DNA of 64,000 bases, from the NCBI RefSeq assembly GCF_005234135.1, contig NZ_CP039964.1:620001-684000 (forward strand), read 5' to 3'. This document shows positions 27,991-35,251 of the stretch, one piece after another; position 1 is the stretch's first letter, and every line of letters starts with the position of its first letter. The translations under genes and the position numbers were made by a program. Under the pieces are notes generated by a model. It worked only from the letters and a program-made list of their open reading frames with translations. It had not been told where the DNA came from and did not search any database. The stretch is from Pseudorhodobacter turbinis (lineage in GTDB: Bacteria; Pseudomonadota; Alphaproteobacteria; Rhodobacterales; Rhodobacteraceae).

Positions 27991-28656
27991 TCAACATTTG
28001 GTAGAAAAATGGTCGGCGAGAATAAAGGCGGCAGCGGTTCCAACTCCAATAGCAATCCCAGTGGCGGCAACGCTTCCGGTGGTCGGTCCACTGGTGCCAA
28101 TTCCAGTGGCAACAGTGGCAAGCCAGCTTGGACAGGTAGTGGTGTACAAAAGGGCGGAGCCACCAGCCAGACAAATCGCGGTGGGGGCACCGCGAAGAAG
28201 TGATACCTCCCCACGCCGCATCTGTGCGGCCTTGAAATTGTTTTGGGTTTCGTTGTTGGCTATTGATCGAAGCATTTCCGCTGCCTGATCGTGGTGCAAT
28301 TCAGCCCAGTTTTCATCTGTTTCCAGATACCAAGCCAAGTCGCCTATCTGCCGACTAGCAGGTATTAGGACACCACTTTCAACACGGCGCGATACTAGCA
28401 CCGATGAAAACAGTATTGTGGACACAAACAGGCACGCTGCGAGCGCAGAGTTGGCGACTAACAGGGGCAATGACATTGTCGTGCCTTGTTTGAACATGTA
28501 TCCCATCAGTGCAACAAACGATGGTAAGGTGAGGGTAAGCCAATACCTTGCCTTCGTATCGATCTCCGCAAAGCTCTTTTCGTGAAAGTCCAGAAGCTTG
28601 CGAAACTCCGCTTTCACGACATTAAGCCGTTGTATTCCCTTTTCGTCAGTCACCAT
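27991..28656 (-). CDS. Membrane protein with four predicted helices, possible SLATT/Pycsar-effector-like
   Basis: The 221-residue product has a soluble N-terminal helix (VVKAEFRKLLDFHEKSFAEI), then DTKARYWLTLTLPSFVALMG leading into two adjacent transmembrane helices (about residues 42-60 and 65-92), a cytoplasmic helical stretch and a glycine/alanine-rich hydrophobic C-terminus. A helix ending in D-x-K-A before a membrane hairpin is reminiscent of SLATT and Pycsar-effector membrane proteins, but the match is by eye only. The ATG follows a GGGGGTG site. It sits next to the FRG gene on the same strand, so the two may be co-transcribed. Confidence 0.6.
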   Translation of the reverse strand: MVTDEKGIQRLNVVKAEFRKLLDFHEKSFAEIDTKARYWLTLTLPSFVALMGYMFKQGTTMSLPLLVANSALAACLFVSTILFSSVLVSRRVESGVLIPASRQIGDLAWYLETDENWAELHHDQAAEMLRSIANNETQNNFKAAQMRRGEVSLLRGAPTAICLAGGSALLYTTTCPSWLATVATGIGTSGPTTGSVAATGIAIGVGTAAAFILADHFSTKC

Positions 28657-28659
28657 CAC

Positions 28660-29278
28660 CCCCTACTGTCCTACCTGCGCGCCTTGTTCAGAGAACGAAC
28701 AAACAGTGTGTGCGCAAGTTCCTGAAAGCTGGTTATACCATGCGCGCGCATGACTACGTCCGCAGAACGCTCCAAATATTCGCCTCACGCCTCAAACGCT
28801 GCAACCCCCAAATTAGCCGCGCAACATTATTGCCTAATATCCAATTGTAGCGCCCGCCCGCTTCAAGCATGCAGCCCTCCCGTTATCACGTAACACTTCA
28901 ATACCGTAACAAATATCACGAAACGTTGAGGGCTGCTTCGTATGGATGCTCCGTTGAAAGCCCAAGATGCAAGCTGCTGACATGGCCCTACCAGCGCTCC
29001 CGAAAACTGCCTCCCAATGAGAAGCCTGAACAGTACGGCAGCCTTGCAAACCCCGCGACAGCGAGTTTTCTCAAACGCAGACGACGCATAAGCATACGAT
29101 GATCGCGCGATGGGGTTGAGGCTGCTGGGAAACGGAAGTGGCTCGTCTGAGTCAGATTTGAGTGTACGCACAGCGTACTGCCAGAAATGCTGTAAATATG
29201 TATGATTAGAGTACCGAATCACTTTATCTTACAGTACGGTAAATCAAGCAGAGTCTAATCGCACAGAAGGAAATTATC
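28660..29278. other. Gene-poor stretch upstream of the recombinase, with palindromes
   Basis: No convincing gene is seen in about 620 bases. It holds a perfect 14-bp palindrome CATGCGCGCGCATG at 28739-28752. Nearer the recombinase are an inverted repeat GTACGC-ACA-GCGTAC at 29164-29178 and a wider TACCG...CGGTA dyad at about 29212-29241. The last two could belong to a recombination (res-like) site or operator for the serine recombinase. Confidence 0.4.
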
Positions 29279-29833
29279 ATGGGAGAACTGGTAGGTTATG
29301 GACGTGTCAGCAGTCGCACCCAGTCACTGGACATCCAGACAGACGCGCTGACGCGCGCAGGGTGTAAGAAGCTGTTTTCGGAAAAGATGAGTGGAACCCG
29401 TACCGAAGGCCGCAAGGAGCTGGAACGGATGCTCGACTACGTCCGCGAATATGATGTGCTTGTCATCACGAAGCTGGACAGATTGGCACGTTCGCTGCCT
29501 GACCTGCTCAAGATCACTGCACGCCTTGAAGAGAAGGGCGTCCAGTTACGTTGCCTTGATCAGGCCATCGACACGACCACACCAGAAGGGCGTATGACCT
29601 ACCAAATCCTTGGTGCTGTGGCAGAGTTCGAAACAAACATCCGCAAGGCAAGACAGAGGGAAGGCATCGACGCCGCCCTCGCCAAGGGTGCTGACAGCCC
29701 ATTCAAGGGACGTCCTGCTACCATCACCGCTGACGCGGTCAATGCCGCTATCGCTGAGACAGGTAGCAAGGCAGGTGCTGCGAAGAAGCTGGGGATCAGT
29801 AGGGATTCAGTGTATCGGGTCTTGAAGGGTTAG
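29279..29833 (+). CDS. Serine recombinase, resolvase/invertase family
   Basis: This is a small serine recombinase that cuts and rejoins DNA through a serine-DNA link. The 184-residue protein starts GYGRVSSRTQSLDIQ, with the catalytic serine in VSSRTQS. It has ITKLDRLARSLPDLL and QILGAVAEFETNIRKARQREG, then a C-terminal helix-turn-helix (GAAKKLGISRDSVYRVLKG). The length is normal for Tn3-type resolvases. An AGAAGGA ribosome site precedes the ATG. Inside the element it may resolve cointegrates or invert a segment; upstream palindromes are candidate sites. Confidence 0.92.
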   Translation: MGELVGYGRVSSRTQSLDIQTDALTRAGCKKLFSEKMSGTRTEGRKELERMLDYVREYDVLVITKLDRLARSLPDLLKITARLEEKGVQLRCLDQAIDTTTPEGRMTYQILGAVAEFETNIRKARQREGIDAALAKGADSPFKGRPATITADAVNAAIAETGSKAGAAKKLGISRDSVYRVLKG

Positions 29834-30236
29834 TGGTGGGCCGCGTCAGCGGCGTCTCTTCCATGTTTTGTGACCTGCACACTTGATAGCGCGCGGCAGT
29901 GAAGGTGCAATGCACGGCTTGTCAGCGCGCCGCCAACTGGCCTTGCTTTCAATCTGCCAATGGGAACCGACGAACGACTCCGATGCAATCGCCCAAGCAT
30001 TCGACGCCCTACGGGATGCCGTGCGGGTGGTGAAGGCCAAGCAAGGCGCAAGCCGCGCAATGACCTGACAAGGCGCGTAAACCCTACTGTTGCTAAAAAC
30101 GCAACAGTAGGGTCCCAAGAGGGGGGATTGTCTCCATATTGGAAACACCCCCAGTAGCTGCAGGGGCGTAGGTTTTCCCCCAAATCCGGAATGCAGGCTC
30201 TCCGAAAATTTTCAGAATCCAGCCCCGTTTTTGGAT
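29834..30236. other. Non-coding stretch with perfect inverted repeat
   Basis: About 400 bases lie between the recombinase and the DUF5677 gene. I see no convincing gene; short ORFs on both strands lack ribosome sites and family features. At 30081-30113 there is a perfect 13-bp inverted repeat, ACCCTACTGTTGC with GCAACAGTAGGGT around a 7-base spacer, without a T-run on the plus strand. Confidence 0.5.
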
Positions 30237-31382
30237 TCAATTTTTCGGCCCAGATTCCGCTTTTGCCTTTTCATCAAACGCTTCCCGTGTGACGCGCTCG
30301 TTTTCTTTGGCAATTGTTGCCATCTGTTCAGCGAGCGCTGCCATGGTGTCCGCATGCACTATGCGGTCCGCGTTTGCCCCGTGAAAAAGGTAGGTCATTG
30401 TGATCTGTGCGAGTGTCACGGCTGTCATTCTAAGAGGGGTGACGAAACCCGAATTACTAGGACCAACGAGGTGAGCTTCCGCGTCCGCCTCGAACATACC
30501 CAACAGGTCACCCATGGGACGGTGGTTAGCGTGTGTGTGTGTCGAGGCCATTTTGTATACCGGCCTCCCGATGTCCATTCCCACATCTTTTTCAATCTTG
30601 TCAAACTGCGGATGTTTCTGCATTATCTTAGGCCACTCACCAGCCGTCTCACCTTTACCAACCGAGCGACCTAGGATTCTTTCAGCCTCGTCACACCGCG
30701 CCTCGAACACTGCCATTTCATCAACTGTAAAGCACCTGATGCCAGTCAAGTCTGAACTCAGATTTCTTCTTTTTGCTGCGTTCCGCTCAGCGAAACGAAA
30801 GCTCAAAAAGTAAGGTATCGCAGCAGCCTCACCGTGCTTCTCAATGAACATTGCTGTGACGGTCAGCTCATGCAGCGAACGCCAGCGAGCAAACGCACCA
30901 TCAGGAAAGCCGCCCTTTAACAGACAGATGATTTCCTGAGTGACCAAGAGGGCACGGGGGAATATGTGAGCAAGTGCAGCCATGACGGGATTGTCGTCTT
31001 CGCCGCCTTCTGCCTTAATTGCCTTTCCGTGCATTTCCCCCAACTCTTGGGCAATGGACCACATCATTTCGATATGATCGAATGATGGTTTCCATCGCTC
31101 AAAGTTGCGTTCTTCAAAGCCACGGGCATCGACGCGCATTTCGGCGAGAAGTTCAGGGGCGCTGTTCTTGTAACCTTCCAGACTACTCGCCTCGCAATCG
31201 GCGCGCACTTTTTCGAACAACTCAGAATACAGATTTCCAGCCTCATCGGAATCGAGGAGGTCAGTCCCCAGCTCATCCTCGACGGCTTGGCGAAGGCTTT
31301 TATCTAGAATGCTCAGCTTGTCTTCATATTCCACAGGGCAATCCTCGTCCAATATGGTGCTGCGCGTTTGGCGCTGAGACAA
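30237..31382 (-). CDS. DUF5677 domain-containing protein
   Basis: This 381-residue soluble protein has an acidic helical N-terminal half and a C-terminal region with ICLLKGGFPDGAFARWRSLHELTVTA, the hallmark of DUF5677, followed by YKMASTHTHANHRPMGDL. DUF5677 proteins are found scattered in genomic islands, and their function is unknown. The start is a TTG three bases after the stop of the DUF2971 gene, so the two are translationally coupled. A HEPN-like helical fold with RxxxH-type residues is conceivable (RSLHE, STHTHAN) but not shown. Confidence 0.75.
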   Translation of the reverse strand: MSQRQTRSTILDEDCPVEYEDKLSILDKSLRQAVEDELGTDLLDSDEAGNLYSELFEKVRADCEASSLEGYKNSAPELLAEMRVDARGFEERNFERWKPSFDHIEMMWSIAQELGEMHGKAIKAEGGEDDNPVMAALAHIFPRALLVTQEIICLLKGGFPDGAFARWRSLHELTVTAMFIEKHGEAAAIPYFLSFRFAERNAAKRRNLSSDLTGIRCFTVDEMAVFEARCDEAERILGRSVGKGETAGEWPKIMQKHPQFDKIEKDVGMDIGRPVYKMASTHTHANHRPMGDLLGMFEADAEAHLVGPSNSGFVTPLRMTAVTLAQITMTYLFHGANADRIVHADTMAALAEQMATIAKENERVTREAFDEKAKAESGPKN

Positions 31383-31385
31383 TTT

Positions 31386-32339
31386 CTAACCTGTGCGCAG
31401 GGGAATATCTGACACGATGACCTTATTGTCTGCATCTTCGACGCCCAAATCTTTTAGCACTTCCTTGAATGCATTGTAGCTAACCCAAGGAAAGGCAGTA
31501 GGACCAATTATGATCCGGTCCACAAGTGAGGGAATGTCAGCGCCATGCAGGCCATTTTCTGGCTCGTCCGCCAAGCGGAGCTTATAAACCGTCTGAGGGA
31601 TACCACCTAAAACCACGACCTCCTTTGTCATGGCGGGGCTTAGCGCCTGCGTGGGGCGATAATACAACCGCCACTCTTTCTCTTCCTTGAAGCCGGGGTG
31701 TTTCGTCGCAATCGCGAAGCGAAAGAGCATGTGGTGAACATATGCAACGAGGGTTTCTTGACCCAGCCCTTGTAGGTATTTTCGGTCAATCAAGACCGCG
31801 TCCGTGATCTTGGCAAGGTGGTTTGTCAACTCGTCCGCCGAGAGATATAGCACGGGCATCGAATACACCGCGAGGAGGTCAGTGATCGCAGTCATTGGCT
31901 TGTTGTTGACGACAAGCGCAGTGTTGCCGTAAGCGCGCCACATCGACAATCGACCTCGTCTGTCCTCGTCGGAGCTGTGCACAGAAACGCAAGCAATGTA
32001 TGTCTCAAGTTGCCAATCACGTTCCCAGCCGTCAAGCAGCTCTTCCACTTTCTTGATCGTATCTGGGAAAATGTCTTCGATTGCTTCTCGGAACCTTGCT
32101 CCTTCCTCCCCAGAGAAGACAGTTCGTATCAAGTCCAGCCCATACGAGATTTCGGAATAGTCATTCATCACTGTCGCATTCCGGAACCACAGCTCTTGGT
32201 TGCGCAGCACCTTCATCGCCGTATCGGCGGATGTGTAGTAAACGAACCTTTTCTGTTCGGAGACAACAGCGAGGGTTTCTTCAAGCAGTCCGGGACAGAA
32301 AATCTGGTTGTACTTTATGAGGCTTTCATCGAGTTCCAC
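31386..32339 (-). CDS. DUF2971 domain-containing protein
   Basis: The 317-residue soluble protein shows the DUF2971 pattern: FVYYTSADTAMKVLRNQELWF, NATVMNDYSEISYG, SVHSSDEDRRGRLSMWRAYG and EEKEWRLYYRP. This family occurs in islands and is often a lone accessory gene of unknown activity. It starts at GTG after a GGGGAGC site and is the first gene of a two-gene operon with the DUF5677 protein three bases downstream. The pairing within a small integrated element suggests a joint, perhaps defensive, function; that is inference. Confidence 0.8.
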   Translation of the reverse strand: MELDESLIKYNQIFCPGLLEETLAVVSEQKRFVYYTSADTAMKVLRNQELWFRNATVMNDYSEISYGLDLIRTVFSGEEGARFREAIEDIFPDTIKKVEELLDGWERDWQLETYIACVSVHSSDEDRRGRLSMWRAYGNTALVVNNKPMTAITDLLAVYSMPVLYLSADELTNHLAKITDAVLIDRKYLQGLGQETLVAYVHHMLFRFAIATKHPGFKEEKEWRLYYRPTQALSPAMTKEVVVLGGIPQTVYKLRLADEPENGLHGADIPSLVDRIIIGPTAFPWVSYNAFKEVLKDLGVEDADNKVIVSDIPLRTG

Positions 32340-32427
32340 TGAATGCTCCCCTTTAGCTTGTGTTCCATTTCAAGTATTCTCGTGCACTTAGTGGCGGAAG
32401 GGAAGACCAAAGCCCGAGCCTAGAGGC

Positions 32428-32781
32428 TCACCCACCCAAGTTCCAGATGGTCAGGTTGCCGGAATCATGTAAGGCCAAGAATTTGATCAGCGCCGCCCTG
32501 TACCAAGTAGACAGGGGCACAGCGCCGCGTAGCTCCAAGGTTTGGTCTGTGAGGCGCGGAGACAGCGACAAGCGCACCACGCAGCGTTCTGAGGCCTCTC
32601 CTGACGATGCCTCAGCACCTAGCACCTCCCACGTCCAGCGGCCCCTGTAAGCAGCCCTAATCACTTGACGCTGTACCGTGGCGACAGGCTCCCCAACAGA
32701 GGCAGACAGCTCCTGCAACCGCTCCGTGAGGTTGGAGGGCAGGGATATTGATGTTGCTTTGAAGGATTCGCGGTAGATCAT
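32428..32781 (-). CDS. Small putative DNA-binding protein, ribbon-helix-helix-like N-terminus
   Basis: From the ATG chosen, the product has 117 residues. It begins with KATSISLPSNLTERLQEL, a strand-helix pattern like CopG/Arc ribbon-helix-helix proteins, followed by a helix and a beta-rich tail of unknown family. The ORF extends 41 codons upstream without a credible ribosome site. It lies between the DUF2971 gene and tRNA-Gly, inside the element near its right att site. A regulatory role is possible but not demonstrated. Confidence 0.45.
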   Translation of the reverse strand: MIYRESFKATSISLPSNLTERLQELSASVGEPVATVQRQVIRAAYRGRWTWEVLGAEASSGEASERCVVRLSLSPRLTDQTLELRGAVPLSTWYRAALIKFLALHDSGNLTIWNLGG

Positions 32782-32934
32782 GACGAATATGTTAGAGTGG
32801 GGTAGGTTGATAGGCCACGCCGAAATTTGATTTTGAGAGAAATTAGTCGGGCTACAAGTGGACCATAGATATGCACACTGAAAAACACCTAATGACGATT
32901 TCATCTAACAAATCAAAGGCTTGAAGGGGAGTCG

Positions 32935-32950
32935 TGGAGCGGGTGAAGGG
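32935..32950. repeat. Right attachment-site repeat (tRNA-Gly 3' end)
   Basis: These 16 bases, TGGAGCGGGTGAAGGG, are the last bases of tRNA-Gly(CCC) on the minus strand and are repeated exactly at 25830-25845. Together they bound a 7.1-kb element. Confidence 0.8.
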
Positions 32951-33008
32951 AATCGAACCCTCGTATTCAGCTTGGGAAGCTGCTGCTCTACCATTGAGCT
33001 ACACCCGC
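32935..33008 (-). tRNA. tRNA-Gly (anticodon CCC)
   Basis: The 74-base cloverleaf reads on the minus strand: acceptor GCGGGTG pairing with CACCCGC, D-arm AGCTCAATGGTAGAGC, anticodon loop TTCCCAA, T-arm GAGGGTTCGATTCCCTT and an encoded CCA. The anticodon CCC reads GGG glycine codons. The gene is intact, with its 3' end serving as the integration site of the neighbouring element. Confidence 0.94.
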
Positions 33009-33105
33009 GTTGGTCGTTGGAATAGGGCAGCGCGGCGGCGGCGTCAAGCGCGTTACCGTGCCGGTTGGTGGTTTTTGGCCGGAGCTAGTCGGCAATCGCA
33101 AAGGA

Positions 33106-35154
33106 TCACCCGCGTCTGCGCCTGCGCCCCCCCGACGCGTCCCCGCCGCCTGAGTTGAAATTCAGCTCTGGCAGGGTCAGGATTTTGAACAAATGTGGAA
33201 AACCCTCAACCGCATTGGGGATGTTGGAGGCATTGACGAAATGCTCCTGAAAGCGCGGCTCGATTGCGGTCTCGATCTTGTGGATCTGCGCCACGGTCTT
33301 TTCCACCTCGGCGCGAGCGCCACGGTTCAGCAGGGCGATCCGCGCGCCGGTGCCTGCGGCATTGCCTGCCGATGTCACCTTGTCCAAGGGCACATCGGGG
33401 ATCATGCCCAAGACCATCGCATGTTTGGGGCTGATATGCGCGCCAAAGGCGCCGGCCAGCACGATCCGGTCGACATGATCAACGCCGAATTTATCCATCA
33501 ACAGCCGCGCACCGGAATAGAGCGCGGCCTTGGCCATCTGGATCTCGCGGATATCGCGGTTGGTTACGGTGATCACCGGCCCGCCCGTCGCACTACCATC
33601 CCAGACCATATAGGAATGGGTGCGTCCGTCCAGAAAACAGCGCGTCGTGCCGGTTTGCGCCGGAGAGCCGATCAACCCCGGCCCGTCAACGATGCCGGCG
33701 ATCCGCATCTCGGCCACCATCTCGATAATGCCTGACCCGCAAATGCCGGTGATGCCCGTGCTGGCAACGGCTTCGTCAAAGCCCGGCTCATCAGACCACA
33801 GATCCGATCCGATCACCTTGAAGCGCGGCTCTTTGGTGGCGGGGTCAATTTCCACCCGCTCGATCGCGCCGGGGGCGGCACGCTGGCCAGAACTGATCTG
33901 CGCGCCCTCAAAGGCCGGGCCGGTGGGCGAGGAACAGGCAAGCACTTTTTCGCGATTGCCCAGCAAAATTTCGGCGTTGGTGCCGACATCGACGATCAAC
34001 ACGAGGTCCTCGGATTTTTCCGGCGCCTCAGAAAGCGCCACAGCGGCGGCATCTGCACCGACATGCCCCGCAATGCAGGGCAGCAGATAGACCCGCGCCG
34101 AAGGATGCATCTGCAATTCAAGATCATGCGCTGTCAGGTGCAAACTGCCCGAGGTTGCCAGCGCGAAAGGCGCTTGGCCCAGCTCGAACGGATCAATCCC
34201 GAGAAGGAGGTGGTGCATCACGGGGTTGCAGACAAAGACGGCATCCATGATCAGCCCGATATCAATCTCGGCCTCGGCGGCCACTTGGGTGAAAAGCGCG
34301 TTCATGCCTGCGCGCACCGCCGTTGTCATATCCGCCGCCCCTGTGGGGTTCATCATCGAATAGCTAACGCGGCTCATCAAATCCTCGCCAAAACGGATTT
34401 GCGGGTTCATCAGGCCAGAGGAGGCCAGCACCTCACCGGTGCGCAGGTCGCACAAATGCCCCGCGATGGTGGTGGAACCAAGATCAACCGCCATACCGTA
34501 AACCGTGCCCTCATAGAGCCCCGGCCAGATATGCATGATGCGCGGGATGTCGCTTTCTTCGGCACGGTGCAGCGCCACGGTGACCTTCCAGCCCCCCTTG
34601 CGCAGGACTGGCTGCAAGGTTGTCAGCACCGACAGATCGGCCCGCAGCTGGCCTATTTGCCATTGATCGCGCAGGGCGGCGGTCAGCCTTTCAAAATCGC
34701 CCGAGGGGTCGTGCATGTCAGGCTCGGCCACCTCGACGTAATGCAAGGTCACCGACGGGTCGAGCGTGATTTGCCGCGCTTCGGCACGCTTGCGGATCAC
34801 CTGTTTGTGCAACTGGCTTTCGGGCGGAACATCGATGACCACATCGCCCTGCACCTTTGCCTGACAGCCCAAGCGCCGCCCCTCGATCAGCCCGCGCTTG
34901 GATTTATAGCGTTCCTCCACCGCGTTCCAATCCGACAGCGCATCGGCATCAACCGTCACGCCGTGTTTGGCAAAGGAACCATAGCCGGGGCTGATCTGGC
35001 ATTTGGAACAAATCCCGCGTCCGCCGCACACACTGTCAAGGTCGACCCCAAGCGCACGCGCCGCCGACAAAACCGGGGTGCCAAGCGCAAAGCGCCCGCG
35101 TTTGCCCGAGGGCGTAAAGATCACCAAAGCGTCTTTGCCGGATTCTAGTGCCAT
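33106..35154 (-). CDS. ASKHA-domain/2Fe-2S ferredoxin protein (RACo-like corrinoid activator)
   Basis: Proteins of this type use a ferredoxin domain and an ATPase to re-reduce the cobalt of corrinoid proteins in methyl-transfer systems. The 682-residue product has an N-terminal 2Fe-2S domain (SVCGGRGICSKCQI and, later, LGCQAKV supply four cysteines), a linker and middle domain, and a C-terminal ASKHA fold (GMAVDLGSTTIAGHL, LIVDVGTNAEILLG, VLAGAFGAHI). The tail ends in GGGDASGG and five arginines. I chose the ATG over a TTG four codons upstream. No corrinoid protein or methyltransferase is adjacent, so its client is unknown. Confidence 0.88.
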   Translation of the reverse strand: MALESGKDALVIFTPSGKRGRFALGTPVLSAARALGVDLDSVCGGRGICSKCQISPGYGSFAKHGVTVDADALSDWNAVEERYKSKRGLIEGRRLGCQAKVQGDVVIDVPPESQLHKQVIRKRAEARQITLDPSVTLHYVEVAEPDMHDPSGDFERLTAALRDQWQIGQLRADLSVLTTLQPVLRKGGWKVTVALHRAEESDIPRIMHIWPGLYEGTVYGMAVDLGSTTIAGHLCDLRTGEVLASSGLMNPQIRFGEDLMSRVSYSMMNPTGAADMTTAVRAGMNALFTQVAAEAEIDIGLIMDAVFVCNPVMHHLLLGIDPFELGQAPFALATSGSLHLTAHDLELQMHPSARVYLLPCIAGHVGADAAAVALSEAPEKSEDLVLIVDVGTNAEILLGNREKVLACSSPTGPAFEGAQISSGQRAAPGAIERVEIDPATKEPRFKVIGSDLWSDEPGFDEAVASTGITGICGSGIIEMVAEMRIAGIVDGPGLIGSPAQTGTTRCFLDGRTHSYMVWDGSATGGPVITVTNRDIREIQMAKAALYSGARLLMDKFGVDHVDRIVLAGAFGAHISPKHAMVLGMIPDVPLDKVTSAGNAAGTGARIALLNRGARAEVEKTVAQIHKIETAIEPRFQEHFVNASNIPNAVEGFPHLFKILTLPELNFNSGGGDASGGRRRRRG

Positions 35155-35251
35155 GTCGCCCCCCAAGTGCTTTGATCTGTTCTAGGCCGCAGTTCGCAAC
35201 TTGCATCGCCCCAAAGCGGCGTTTCGCGGCCGGTTGCGCCGCTTGCAAGGA

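Noticed and set aside
28009..28203. 64-residue glycine/serine/asparagine-rich ORF on the plus strand
   Set aside because: It is antisense to the hydrophobic C-terminus of the membrane protein at 27991-28656; the low-complexity composition is what the complement of an Ala/Gly/Val-rich helix gives.
29830..30240. 136-residue minus-strand ORF and a 61-residue plus-strand ORF
   Set aside because: Arginine/proline-rich or unsupported frames over a non-coding stretch; no ribosome sites and no similarity that I recognise.
32934..33158. 74-residue ORF starting MERVKGIEPSYSAW
   Set aside because: It is the reverse complement of tRNA-Gly, a well-known spurious translation over tRNA genes.
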